The notes under the pieces are model-generated. The model worked only from the letters and a program-made list of their open reading frames with translations. It searched no databases and was not told the origin of the DNA. Position numbers and translations under genes: made by a program. This document shows positions 20,145 through 29,122 of a stretch of DNA of 64,000 nucleotides, one piece after another. The DNA comes from Bacteroidia bacterium (GTDB lineage Bacteria; Bacteroidota; Bacteroidia; B-17B0; Aurantibacillaceae): positions 62,001 through 126,000 of the forward strand of contig BPGX01000007.1 of assembly GCA_026003255.1 (NCBI GenBank), read 5' to 3'. The number at the start of each line of letters is the position of its first letter. Positions within the stretch are counted from its first letter, which is position 1.

Positions 20145-22175
20145 ATGAAATTTCAACTGGTTTCCCCCTATCAACCTACTGGTGACCAACCCGAAGCTAT
20201 TGAACAATTGACACAAAACATCCTGAATGGCGTAAAGCATCAGGTTTTACTGGGCGTTACGGGATCTGGTAAAACCTTTACTATGGCTAATGTGATTCAA
20301 AACATTAATCGCCCTACATTGGTATTGAGTCATAATAAAACTTTAGCAGCACAACTTTATAGTGAATTTAAACAATTCTTTCCTAACAATGCAGTAGAAT
20401 ATTTTGTAAGTTACTACGATTATTATCAGCCCGAAGCTTACATTCCTACCACTGATACATACATTGAAAAAGATTTATCCATTAATGCCGAAATTGAAAA
20501 ACTCCGTTTAAGTGCTACATCTGCTCTGCTTTCTGGAAGAAATGATGTTATCATTGTAAGTTCTGTATCCTGTATTTATGGAATTGGAAATCCACAGGAT
20601 TTCCGAAATAACATCATCCACATCAAAGTTGGACAAAAAATTTCAAGAAACAAATTCCTTCACCTGTTAGTTACATCTCTTTACAGCCGTTCACACGATA
20701 AGTTTGAACGTGGCAACTTCCGTGTAGCCGGTGATACTGTTGATATTAATCTCGCTTACGCCGATTACAATTTGCGTGTTTCCTTCTTTGGCGATGAAAT
20801 TGAAGAAATTTATACCTTCGATTCTGACCCCAAACACGTGATTGAAAATTTTGACGCTTACAATATCTACCCTGCTAATATCTTCGTCACTTCTCCTGAT
20901 AACATCAATCGTGCTATTTTTGAAATCAACAAAGACCTTGAAATTCAAGTCCAGAAATTTTTAAGTGAAGGTAAAACCATTGAAGCCAAACGATTAGAAG
21001 AACGCGTAAAACACGATGTAGAAATGCTTACTGAATTGGGCTATTGCAGTGGTATTGAAAATTACTCTCGTTATTTTGATGGCAGACCACCGGGTTCACG
21101 CCCATTCTGCTTGTTGGATTATTTCCCAAAAGATTTTTTACTCTTCATCGATGAAAGTCACGTAACAATTCCACAAATTCGTGGTATGTACAATGGCGAT
21201 AGAATGCGTAAAACAACGCTTGTTGAATATGGCTTTCGCTTACCTGCCGCGTTGGATAATAGACCATTGAAATTTGATGAATTTGAAGCATTGGTCAATC
21301 AAGTCGTTTATGTAAGTGCTACTCCAGCAGATTATGAATTGAAAAAATCCGAAGGTATTATTGTTGAACAATTGATTCGTCCTACTGGCGTATTAGACCC
21401 TATCATTGAAGTTAGACCATCTCACAACCAAATTGATGACCTCATTGAAGAAATTCGAAAAACCACAGAAAAAGATGAACGCGTACTCATAACAGTACTA
21501 ACCAAGCGAATGGCAGAAGAATTAGACAAATACTTATTGAAACTCAACATTCGTTCTGCCTACATTCATTCCGATATTGATACCCTTGAACGAGTAGAAA
21601 TTTTAAGACAATTGAGAGAAGGAATGATTAGTGTGTTAGTAGGCGTAAATCTTTTGCGGGAAGGACTTGATTTACCAGAAGTTTCATTAGTAGCCATATT
21701 GGATGCAGACAAAGAAGGATTTTTGAGAGATACACGATCGTTAGTACAAACCGTTGGTAGAGCCGCCCGAAATGTGAATGGCAGAGTCATTATGTATGCC
21801 GATAAAATTACCGAAAGTATGCAAAGAACCATTGACGAAACCCAACGGCGCCGCCATAAACAAATGGAATATAACCTCAAACACGGCATCATACCTAAAC
21901 AAGCCGGAAAGAAAACACTCATACAACCCTCTCCAAACTATGAAAAGCCCCTTTCTTATCAAAATCGTTATTATATAGAATCCGAAGAAATCAACATTGC
22001 AGCAGACCCTGTCATCCAATATATGAATACAGAACAATTAATGAGATTCATCAAATCATTAGAAGAAAAAATGAAAGAAGCGGTAGAAGAGGAAAACTAC
22101 TTATTAGCCGCCAAATACAGAGATGAAATCAAAGCCCTGAAAGAAAAAGTTGTCGCTAATTCAGAAGCAAAGTAA
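20145..22175 (+). CDS. uvrB: Excinuclease ABC subunit B
   Basis: UvrB is the damage-verification helicase of nucleotide excision repair, working with UvrA and UvrC. The 676 residues are full length. Visible are the start FQLVSPYQPTGDQPEAI, Walker A GVTGSGKTFT, the beta-hairpin region YYDYYQPEAYIPTTDTYIEKD, the DESHVTIPQ box, helicase motifs VYVSATPADYE and VGVNLLREGLDLPEVSLV, and QTVGRAARN. The C-terminal UVR domain (MKEAVEEENYLLAAKYRDEIKALK) contacts UvrC. The frame is intact. It follows the VWA gene closely, but no functional link is evident. Confidence 0.98.
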   Translation: MKFQLVSPYQPTGDQPEAIEQLTQNILNGVKHQVLLGVTGSGKTFTMANVIQNINRPTLVLSHNKTLAAQLYSEFKQFFPNNAVEYFVSYYDYYQPEAYIPTTDTYIEKDLSINAEIEKLRLSATSALLSGRNDVIIVSSVSCIYGIGNPQDFRNNIIHIKVGQKISRNKFLHLLVTSLYSRSHDKFERGNFRVAGDTVDINLAYADYNLRVSFFGDEIEEIYTFDSDPKHVIENFDAYNIYPANIFVTSPDNINRAIFEINKDLEIQVQKFLSEGKTIEAKRLEERVKHDVEMLTELGYCSGIENYSRYFDGRPPGSRPFCLLDYFPKDFLLFIDESHVTIPQIRGMYNGDRMRKTTLVEYGFRLPAALDNRPLKFDEFEALVNQVVYVSATPADYELKKSEGIIVEQLIRPTGVLDPIIEVRPSHNQIDDLIEEIRKTTEKDERVLITVLTKRMAEELDKYLLKLNIRSAYIHSDIDTLERVEILRQLREGMISVLVGVNLLREGLDLPEVSLVAILDADKEGFLRDTRSLVQTVGRAARNVNGRVIMYADKITESMQRTIDETQRRRHKQMEYNLKHGIIPKQAGKKTLIQPSPNYEKPLSYQNRYYIESEEINIAADPVIQYMNTEQLMRFIKSLEEKMKEAVEEENYLLAAKYRDEIKALKEKVVANSEAK

Positions 22176-22209
22176 TTTTTTTTTGAAAAATATATAATTA
22201 AATGCACTC

Positions 22210-22290
22210 ATTATTCGTGCATTCGTGGCTAATAAAAACCTTAAAATAATCTGTGAAAATCTGTCTAAATCTGCGTCATCAGTGTTCCTT
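22210..22290 (+). repeat. Dispersed modular intergenic repeat, copy A
   Basis: Module 1 (22210-22233) contains TTCGTGCATTCGTGGCTAAT. Module 2 (22245-22290) contains AATAATCTGTGAAAATCTG and then AAATCTGCGTCATCAGTGTT. It occupies the gap between the convergent uvrB and ccmE genes. Related copies are at 39933, 43851 and 57543. Confidence 0.7.
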
Positions 22291-22311
22291 AAAAATATCA
22301 GAGAATAAAAA

Positions 22312-22695
22312 TTATTTTCCCGCATTCACATCATTATACTTTGATGGACATTTCATCAAAATATCATCTGCTTCAAAATGATCTCCTTGCATTTTTCCAA
22401 TAACTACAATTTGTTCACTTTTATCAAAATCTTGTGGCTTGCTTTTATGTAAAACTACTTTTCTCTTTTCGCCCAATTGATCAATCAAATAAAATTCAAA
22501 TTGGTCTGGATTTACCAAAGGATTATACACTTCACTTTCCGTTGTATCACGTTTCCCCACAATATGATATTCCTTATCCGGATTTTGTGCCGCTTCCTTA
22601 AAGTTAGAATATGTAGCCGTATTACTTAAAGACGTTAATATAACGCCAATCGCAATAGCAATAATCACTAATGTAATAATGTAAATTTTCTTCAT
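22312..22695 (-). CDS. ccmE: Cytochrome c maturation protein CcmE, Cys-type haem chaperone
   Basis: A 127-residue membrane-anchored OB-fold protein. The N-terminal helix (IYIITLVIIAIAIGVILTSL) is followed by a beta domain (EYHIVGKRD, FEFYLIDQLGEKRKVVLH, EQIVVIGKMQGDHFEADDILMKCPSKY). CcmE carries haem to cytochrome c apoproteins in the periplasm. In the E. coli protein the haem-binding motif is HxxxY. Here the corresponding residues are Cys116 and Tyr120 (CPSKY), the CxxxY variant known in some archaea and anaerobes and, as I recall, in Bacteroidota. It is the last gene of ccmC-ccmD-ccmE on the minus strand, eight bases after ccmD. CcmF and CcmG do not follow. Confidence 0.88.
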   Translation of the reverse strand: MKKIYIITLVIIAIAIGVILTSLSNTATYSNFKEAAQNPDKEYHIVGKRDTTESEVYNPLVNPDQFEFYLIDQLGEKRKVVLHKSKPQDFDKSEQIVVIGKMQGDHFEADDILMKCPSKYNDVNAGK

Positions 22696-22702
22696 AAATG
22701 AA

Positions 22703-22867
22703 TTAATTTTTTTGCTTCAACTTTTCTTCAATCTGCTTAATTTTTCTATCCTGATAAAACAAGTAAGCAACAAGAGATAAAAAGATAACCACAACGACAG
22801 CAATTACAACATAAATTTTTCCATTTTCTCTCAACTTGTCAGCCATTTCAACTGTTTCATTCATCAT
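22703..22867 (-). CDS. ccmD: CcmD-like small membrane protein
   Basis: A 54-residue protein read from the ATG at 22865-22867, with a second ATG in the next codon. One transmembrane helix (IYVVIAVVVVIFLSLVAYLFY) is followed by a charged C-terminal tail (QDRKIKQIEEKLKQKN), the usual CcmD design. CcmD links CcmC to CcmE and helps release holo-CcmE. The start overlaps the ccmC 3' end by 11 bases, and ccmE follows after seven bases. A longer reading frame from 22915 lies wholly inside ccmC and is less likely. Sequence similarity is weak in this family, so the call relies on size, topology and position. Confidence 0.75.
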   Translation of the reverse strand: MMNETVEMADKLRENGKIYVVIAVVVVIFLSLVAYLFYQDRKIKQIEEKLKQKN

Positions 22868-23531
22868 ATTCTGAAAGTTTATTATGAATATTTTTAATGC
22901 GTATTTTAAGTTCAAACAACCACCAACTCAATAATATCCAGCCCAATACAGCAGGATAAAACACTACACGCATATTATTGTTCAAATCATATTGACTGAA
23001 CGCAGGATTACCTCCATTCCCTGGATGCAATGAATCCGTTAGCCGTGGTAAAATCATTAAAAATACCATCATCATCACATACGCAAAAACATTGTAAACC
23101 CCCGAAAGTTTGGCCCTTTTTATTTCATCATCCACAGAACTTCTTAATATAAAATAAGCGGCATATACTAAAATAGCCATCGCTACACCATTCAATTTTG
23201 GATCTGCAAATGTCCAATAAGTTCCCCAGGTTGATTTTGCCCATAACATTCCCGTTAATATCCCGGGAATAGAAAAGAAAAAACCTACTTGTGCAGCCGA
23301 TACACTTTTTATATCATCTTGTAAATTATAGTTACTCAGGTATCTCAACGCGTAATATAATGAAACGGACATTTGAAACATTAATACAAACCACATCGGA
23401 ACATGAAAATACAAATTTCTTATACTTTCATTCAATATCGGCAACCGTGGAACCTCATTTAAAAATCCTACAACCAACGAAAATAAAATTAATAAAACAG
23501 CACCAAACTTGTAAAGATCTTTCTTAATCAT
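22857..23531 (-). CDS. ccmC: Haem exporter CcmC (cytochrome c assembly, WWD family)
   Basis: The 224-residue polytopic membrane protein has about six helices. It carries the tryptophan-rich WWD-like segment AKSTWGTYWTFADPKL and periplasmic haem-ligand histidines (FHVPMWF and SLHPGNGG). CcmC loads haem onto CcmE. Gene order ccmC-ccmD-ccmE with overlaps indicates one transcript. Typical upstream ccmB is absent: the next upstream feature is tRNA-Glu. The frame is intact and the length is normal. Confidence 0.9.
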   Translation of the reverse strand: MIKKDLYKFGAVLLILFSLVVGFLNEVPRLPILNESIRNLYFHVPMWFVLMFQMSVSLYYALRYLSNYNLQDDIKSVSAAQVGFFFSIPGILTGMLWAKSTWGTYWTFADPKLNGVAMAILVYAAYFILRSSVDDEIKRAKLSGVYNVFAYVMMMVFLMILPRLTDSLHPGNGGNPAFSQYDLNNNMRVVFYPAVLGWILLSWWLFELKIRIKNIHNKLSEYDE

Positions 23532-23650
23532 TGCGGCAAATCTACTGGAAATTTCTCAATAGCACATAAATTAAATTCAACCAATAAAATTTCACCATGA
23601 ATTTCAATATACTTCCTTGAATTTACCAATAACACCAGATTTAAAAACAA

Positions 23651-23675
23651 AAAACTTCCTTTTTAAGGAAGTTTT
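23651..23675 (-). terminator. Intrinsic terminator of tRNA-Glu
   Basis: AAAACTTCCTT (23651-23661) and AAGGAAGTTTT (23665-23675) form a perfect 11-bp stem with a 3-base loop. It lies directly after the tRNA 3' end in the minus direction and is followed by a U-rich run (TTGTTTTTAA on the minus strand). Confidence 0.85.
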
Positions 23676-23676
23676 G

Positions 23677-23748
23677 TAGCCCGTACGGGAATCGAACCCG
23701 TGTTTCATCCGTGAAAGGGATGCGTCCTAACCCCTAGACGAACGGGCC
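23677..23748 (-). tRNA. tRNA-Glu (anticodon TTC)
   Basis: The minus strand reads GGCCCGT at the 5' acceptor arm, pairing with ACGGGCT at the 3' end, with discriminator A. The anticodon arm is CATCC-CTTTCAC-GGATG with anticodon TTC. The T arm is CGGG-TTCGATT-CCCG. CCA is not encoded. The gene is 72 nt long. A TAnnTTTG promoter lies 17 bases upstream and a strong hairpin terminator follows, so it is a stand-alone unit. Confidence 0.95.
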
Positions 23749-23764
23749 ATCGAATTTGGAGCCG

Positions 23765-23797
23765 CAAATATAGGTAATATATTCTCAATTTTCCAAA
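23765..23797 (-). promoter_or_regulatory. Promoter of tRNA-Glu
   Basis: On the minus strand TTTG (complement of 23794-23797) and TATATTTG (complement of 23765-23772) are separated by 21 bases, matching the Bacteroidota -33/-7 consensus just upstream of the tRNA. Confidence 0.65.
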
Positions 23798-23856
23798 TTT
23801 AAAGTAAAAATTTTTTCAGAAAATACATATACTAAAAAGTATTTTTGTCAAAAAAA

Positions 23857-24634
23857 ATGAAACTCACATTAATTCAAACTGAATTGCATTGGGAAAACAA
23901 GGAAAAAAACTTACAACATTTTTCTGAAATTATTGATAATGCTGAATCAGCAGACATTTACATCTTACCAGAAATGTTTACAACTGGCTTCACTATGAAT
24001 AGTAAAAATTTAGCTGAAAAAATTGGAGAAAATACTACAAAATGGATGCTACAAAAAGCTTCAACTAAAAATGGTTGCATCGTCGGAAGTATTATAACGA
24101 CTGAACAAGAAAAATTCTATAATACTCTAATATGGGCGTATCCCGATGGTACATACAAAGCTTATCATAAACGACATTTATTTAGAATGGCGGATGAAAA
24201 TCTCTATTATTCACCGGGGAAAACACAAAATAATATGTGAATACAAAGGTTTTAGATTTTTGCCTCTTATCTGTTATGATCTTCGCTTCCCAGTTTGGAG
24301 TAGAAATCAATTTGGCACCGAATACGAATACGATGTTCTTATTTATGTGGCAAACTGGCCTGCCGTAAGAATAGATGCCTGGAAAAAATTGCTTTTTGCT
24401 CGTGCAATTGAAAATCTTTCATACTGCATTGGAGTCAATAGAATAGGTAAAGATGGAACGCAAAAAGAATACAACGGACAAAGTATGGCAGTCAACTTCA
24501 AAGGAGAAGAAATTTGTAATCTTGACAATAAAAATACTATTGCTTATATAGAACTCAATAAATCCGAATTAGAAGAATTTCGTCGTAAATTCCCTGCCTA
24601 TTTAGATGCAGATACCTTCCAAATTTTCATTTGA
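23857..24634 (+). CDS. Nitrilase-superfamily amidase, YafV/omega-amidase type (one frameshift)
   Basis: The catalytic triad of the nitrilase fold is visible: Glu in YILPEMFTTGF, Lys in YKAYHKRHLFRMA and Cys in LPLICYDLRFPVWSRN. WPAVRIDAWKKLLFARAIENLSYCIGVNRIG and YNGQSM are also characteristic. The subgroup hydrolyses alpha-ketoglutaramate or related omega-amides. The frame breaks around 24215-24225: removing one base from the GGGGAAAA run joins YYSPG to KHKIICEYKGFRF. The corrected length is about 258 residues, normal for the family. The ATG at 23857 is preferred over an in-frame TTG at 23845, because TATTTTTG at 23840-23847 looks like its -7 element. Confidence 0.88.
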
Positions 24635-24694
24635 TTTTTATCATGCATTTTGCTATTAAATTATTTCTTACTTTCGCCCGAAATTTTTGAAATT

Positions 24695-26342
24695 ATGAAT
24701 CAACAAATAGGTGTTCGTTCAAGTGATAGCGTTTTGAACGAAATTGGATTGAAAAATTTTAATATTGCATACTGGAACTTAGACGTTCCTCAACTTGTAA
24801 TGGAAAGTATAATTCGTAAACAAGCCGTTTTAACCGATACAGGTGCTTTAATGGTAGATACCGGTGAATTTACCGGTCGTTCACCAAAAGATAAATTTAT
24901 TGTAAAAGATTCCATTACTGAAAACACTATTTGGTGGGGCGACATCAATCATCCATTTGATCCAGAAAAATTTGACAAACTACTCCAAAAGGTATTAAAC
25001 TATTTTGAAGGAAAAGATATTTTTATCAGAGATGCTTATGCTTGTGCACATCCTGATTACAGATTGAATTTGAGAGTGATTACTGAAACTCCCTGGGCAA
25101 ATTTATTCAGCTATAATTTATTTCTTCGCCCAACAAAAGAAGAGATTCAAAATTTTAAACATGACTGGTTAATCATCAATGCTCCCGGATTCCGTGCCAA
25201 TGCAAAAGAAGACGGTACCAAACAACATAATTTTGCTATCATTAATTTTACCAAAAAAGATAATTTTAATTGGCGGAACAGGTTATACAGGAGAAATCAA
25301 AAAATCTGTATTCACTATTTTAAATTACATTCTTCCACAAGAAAAAAACGTGCTTTCAATGCACTGTTCTGCTAACATCGGCAAAAACGGTGACACTGCA
25401 ATATTTTTTGGATTATCTGGTACTGGCAAAACAACGCTTTCATCTGACCCTGAAAGAAAATTAATTGGCGATGACGAGCATGGTTGGAGCGATGATAAAG
25501 TATTTAACTTTGAAGGTGGCTGCTATGCTAAATGTGTCAATTTATCAAAAGAAAATGAACCACAAATTTTTAATGCAATCAAGTTTGGTTCTTTACTCGA
25601 AAACACAAGATTCTATCCAGGTACTTCGACAGTGAATTATGAAGACATTTCCGTTACAGAAAATACAAGAGTAAGTTACCCCTCCCATTATATTGAAAAT
25701 GCTGTATCTCCCGCAATTGGTAATGCACCTAAAAACATCTTCTTCTTAACTTGTGATGCTTATGGCATTTTCCCTCCTATTTCCAGGTTGAATATCCATC
25801 AAGCAATGTATTACTTCATTTCCGGATACACTGCAAAAGTTGCCGGTACAGAAATGGGAGTTACAGAACCCACTGCTACTTTTTCAGCTTGTTTTGGAAA
25901 AGCATTCCTTCCCTTGCATCCCGCTAAATATGCTCAATTATTAGGTGAAAAATTGAAATCTGGTAAAATTAATGTTTGGCTTGTCAATACAGGCTGGATT
26001 GCCGGGGGCGCTAAAAAAAGCAAACGAATGAAACTCTCTTATACAAGAGCAATGATTCATGCTGCTTTGAATGGTGAATTAGATAATGTTGAATACGAAA
26101 AAATTCCTTTCTTTAATTTAGAATTCCCTAAAACGTGTAGAGACATCCCTTATAACGTTTTGAATCCAAGAAAATCATGGGAAAATACAGAAGAATATGA
26201 TAAAGCGGCATTAAACCTGGCTAAGAAATTTATTGACAACTTTAAAGAATTTGAAGATTTAGCAAGTCCTGAAATAATTTCTGCCGGACCTGTATTAGAA
26301 AAAATCAATCGTTTCATAAAATATTCTTGCAAAAAATTGTAG
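24695..26342 (+). CDS. pckA: Phosphoenolpyruvate carboxykinase, ATP-dependent (one frameshift)
   Basis: PckA converts oxaloacetate plus ATP to phosphoenolpyruvate, the gateway to gluconeogenesis. Motifs seen include LTDTGALMVDTGEFTGRSPKDKFIV, the kinase-1a P-loop GLSGTGKTTL, the metal-binding DDEHGWSDD, NFEGGCYAKC, RVSYPSHYI, AGTEMGVTEPTATFSACFG and NTGWIAGG. The frame shifts in the A6 run at 25253-25258. Dropping one A joins AIINFTKK to IILIGGTGYTGEIKK exactly as in homologues. The corrected length is about 548 residues. The ATG at 24695 is chosen because family similarity begins there. It lies 60 bases after the nitrilase gene. The break is best read as a sequence error. Confidence 0.95.
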
Positions 26343-26357
26343 TTTATCCTACATTTG
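26327..26357 (+). promoter_or_regulatory. Promoter of tRNA-His
   Basis: TTG at 26327-26329 and TACATTTG at 26350-26357 are 20 bases apart and match the Bacteroidota consensus. The tRNA starts 15 bases downstream. The promoter overlaps the 3' end of pckA. Confidence 0.6.
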
Positions 26358-26372
26358 CACCGTTCTTTTAAC

Positions 26373-26447
26373 GGAGGGTGTAGCTCAGTTGGTTAGAGCG
26401 TCAGATTGTGGCTCTGAAGGTCGTGGGTTCGAGTCCCATCATCCTCC
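26373..26447 (+). tRNA. tRNA-His (anticodon GTG)
   Basis: The cloverleaf is complete, with anticodon arm CAGAT-TGTGGCT-style loop carrying GTG, D arm GCTC and T loop TTCGAGT. The extra 5' G(-1) expected for tRNA-His is encoded at 26373 and faces discriminator C73 at 26447. The acceptor pairs GAGGGTG with CATCCTC. CCA is not encoded. It lies 30 bases after pckA. Confidence 0.95.
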
Positions 26448-26517
26448 CTGTTCTTTTGTCAAATCACAATTTTTGAAAGTTGTTGATTAGCCGCAGTTGT
26501 AGTAAATAATAAGTTGA

Positions 26518-27555
26518 ATGAAAAAAACAAATACTTTCGTTTCCAAAAATTACCTGTTTGACGAAGTTTCCAAACTAATTGAAAGTGCACGCAGTAAAAT
26601 TGCCTACACGATTAACCAAGAAATGGTTTTACTCTATTGGAACATCGGAAAAATCATTAAAGAGAATATTATTCAATCCGATAGAGCAGAGTACGGTAAG
26701 CAGTTAATTCAGACGCTTAGTCAACAACTGACCGAGAAATACGGAAAGGGCTTTTCTGCCCAGAATCTCTGGTACATGGTTCAATTTTATGAAACCTATC
26801 CAATTCTCCAATCAGTGCTTGGAGAATTAGAAGGGTTAAGCTGGACACACATTATTACTATTCTGCCCATAAAAGATCCTCTCAAAAGACAATTTTATGC
26901 TGTCCTCTGTCAAAAAGAAAGGTGGAGCACCAGAACACTACAAGATAGAATTAAAAGCATGCTATATGAACGAACAGCTTTATCCAAACTTCCAGAAAAA
27001 ACAATAGAACTTCAACTTAAAGAATTGAAAGAAAAAGATAAAATGACTCCTGAATTAGTTTTTCGTGATCCCTACGTTCTTGATTTCTTAGAACTTTCAG
27101 ATAGCTTTACAGAAAAAGATTTAGAAAATGCCATTCTACAAGCGCTTGAAAAATTCATATTAGAACTTGGAAGAGATTTTTACTTCGTTGCCCGACAAAA
27201 AAGAATTACTGTAGACGATATTGATTACTACATTGACCTTGTTTTTTATCACCGAAAACTTAAATGTTTTGTTTTAATTGACCTTAAATTAGACAAATTC
27301 AGAGCAGAATACAAAGGACAAATGGAATTGTATTTACGATACATCGAAAAGTATGAAACAGAAAACGATGAAAATCCACCCATTGGAATAATTTTATGCA
27401 CCGAAAAAAGCAAAGAACAAGTAGAACTTCTATTCCTAAACAACGAACAAATTAAAGTTTCAGAATATCTTACTAAACTACCATCCAAAGAAATTTTGGC
27501 AGAAAAATTACATAAAGCCGTACTAATTGCTCATTCAAAAATAAAATCTCACTAA
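26518..27555 (+). CDS. PD-(D/E)XK nuclease-domain protein, DUF1016/YhcG family
   Basis: A 345-residue protein. Residues 1-150 match the DUF1016 N-terminal region (LIESARSKIAYTINQEMVLLYWNIGKII, GKGFSAQNLWYMVQFYETYP, LSWTHIITILPIKDPLKRQFYA). Residues about 170-340 hold the nuclease fold, with the candidate active site in DDIDYYIDLVFYHRKLKCFVLIDLKLDKF (D...D...LIDLK). Such proteins occur sporadically in bacteria, often near restriction or other defence genes, and their role is unproven. Here no such partners are present. The gene stands alone between tRNA-His and purH, with only two bases before the purH ATG. A tRNA-proximal cargo insertion is possible. The frame and motifs are intact. Confidence 0.88.
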   Translation: MKKTNTFVSKNYLFDEVSKLIESARSKIAYTINQEMVLLYWNIGKIIKENIIQSDRAEYGKQLIQTLSQQLTEKYGKGFSAQNLWYMVQFYETYPILQSVLGELEGLSWTHIITILPIKDPLKRQFYAVLCQKERWSTRTLQDRIKSMLYERTALSKLPEKTIELQLKELKEKDKMTPELVFRDPYVLDFLELSDSFTEKDLENAILQALEKFILELGRDFYFVARQKRITVDDIDYYIDLVFYHRKLKCFVLIDLKLDKFRAEYKGQMELYLRYIEKYETENDENPPIGIILCTEKSKEQVELLFLNNEQIKVSEYLTKLPSKEILAEKLHKAVLIAHSKIKSH

Positions 27556-27557
27556 TT

Positions 27558-29078
27558 ATGCAAAAAAAAATCCAAACCGCTCTCATTTCAGTGTTTAATA
27601 AAAATGGTCTTGAACCCATTGTAAAAAAATTACACCAACTTAATGTTCAATTGATTTCTACTGGTGGAACTTATGATTTTATCAAAAATCTTGGAATACC
27701 CGTAACATCAGTGGATAACATAACCCAATTTCCTGAAATTTTAGGTGGTCGTGTCAAAACTCTACATCCCAAAATTTTCGGTGGAATCCTCGCCAGAAGA
27801 CAAAACGAAACAGATGTACAACAAGTAAATACACATCAAATTCCTTTGATTGATTGTGTGATTGTGGATTTGTATCCCTTTGAAGAGACCGTAAAATCTA
27901 CAAACGATGAAGCCGCCATTATTGAGAAAATAGATATTGGTGGTATTTCCCTGATTAGAGCAGCTGCTAAAAATTTCAATGATACAATTATTGTTCCTGA
28001 TAGAAGATATTACAATGAATTTTTAAACTTACTTGAAACCCAACAGGGCTTTACTCAATTCAACGATAGAAAAAAATTTGCCGCCTATGCCTTTGCTATT
28101 TCATCACATTACGATACGATGATTTTTCATTACTTCAATCAATTTGCACAACTACCCTACTTCAAAGAAAGTTCTTTAAATGCTCAAACTCTTCGCTATG
28201 GTGAAAATCCACATCAAAAAGCGTGGTGTTATGGCAATTTAGAGGCACAATTAGAAAAATTAAACGGTAAAGAAATTTCCTACAACAATCTTTTAGACAT
28301 AGAAGCAGCCGTGCAACTCATTGCAGATTTTGATGAACCGACCTTTGCAATCATCAAACATAACAACGCCTGTGGTGTAGCGAGCAGAGAAACAATCTAT
28401 GATGCTTACCTTACTGCTCTCTCTTCTGACCCTCTCTCCGCTTTCGGTGGTATTTTAATCGCCAATAGAACTATTGACGCCAACACAGCCAATGAAATTA
28501 ATAAATTGTTTTTTGAAGTCATCATCGCACCATCTTATGAAGCAGAGGCACTAAATATTCTTAAATCCAAAGCTAACAGAATTATTCTAATAAATAAAAT
28601 TCAACAACTCCCACAATATACTTACAGAAGCATTTTACATGGTGTTATTAAACAGGAAAGAGATGCAAAAATTGAAACACACGAAGAATTAAAAGTAGTT
28701 ACTGAAAAAACACCTTCAGATAGTGAAATTAGTGATTTACTTTTTGCCAATAAAATTGTCAAACACACCAAAAGCAATGCCATAGTTATCGTGAAAAACA
28801 AACAACTTATTGGTAGCGGGACTGGTCAAACTTCCAGAGTAGATGCAGTGCGTCATGCTATTGAAAAAGCTCATCATTTTAAGTTTGATACAAATGGCGC
28901 TGTATTAGCCAGCGATGCCTTTTTTCCTTTTCCTGATAGTGTTGAATTAGCACATTCTGCTGGAATTACAGCCATTATTCAACCCGGCGGCTCAATTAAA
29001 GATAAAGACAGCATTGATGCTTGTAACAAATACGGAATCAGTATGGTATTTACTGGTTTTAGACATTTTAAGCATTAA
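27558..29078 (+). CDS. purH: Bifunctional AICAR transformylase/IMP cyclohydrolase
   Basis: PurH performs the last two steps of de novo purine synthesis, formylating AICAR and closing the ring to IMP. The 506-residue product has the N-terminal MGS-like cyclohydrolase domain (LISVFNKNGLEPIVKKL, ISTGGTYDFIKNLG, VTQFPEILGGRVKTLHPK with small changes, VDLYPF). The C-terminal transformylase has LRYGENPHQKAWCYG, the catalytic KHNNACGVA, SDPLSAFGGI and ASDAFFPFPDSVELAHSAGITAIIQPGGSIKD. It is intact and full length. It probably shares a transcript with the DUF1016 gene two bases upstream. purB lies at 48.7 kb. Confidence 0.97.
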   Translation: MQKKIQTALISVFNKNGLEPIVKKLHQLNVQLISTGGTYDFIKNLGIPVTSVDNITQFPEILGGRVKTLHPKIFGGILARRQNETDVQQVNTHQIPLIDCVIVDLYPFEETVKSTNDEAAIIEKIDIGGISLIRAAAKNFNDTIIVPDRRYYNEFLNLLETQQGFTQFNDRKKFAAYAFAISSHYDTMIFHYFNQFAQLPYFKESSLNAQTLRYGENPHQKAWCYGNLEAQLEKLNGKEISYNNLLDIEAAVQLIADFDEPTFAIIKHNNACGVASRETIYDAYLTALSSDPLSAFGGILIANRTIDANTANEINKLFFEVIIAPSYEAEALNILKSKANRIILINKIQQLPQYTYRSILHGVIKQERDAKIETHEELKVVTEKTPSDSEISDLLFANKIVKHTKSNAIVIVKNKQLIGSGTGQTSRVDAVRHAIEKAHHFKFDTNGAVLASDAFFPFPDSVELAHSAGITAIIQPGGSIKDKDSIDACNKYGISMVFTGFRHFKH

Positions 29079-29122
29079 TCCAATAATTTAGTTTCTTTAT
29101 ATTTGAGCACAAAAGAAAACTT

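Noticed and set aside
22703-22915. A 70-residue start for CcmD at 22915
   Set aside because: The extra residues lie wholly within ccmC and do not fit the family. The ATG pair at 22862-22867 gives a normal CcmD size.
26518-27555. Defence island around the DUF1016 protein
   Set aside because: Neighbours are pckA, tRNA-His, purH and other housekeeping genes. No restriction, toxin or phage gene is nearby.
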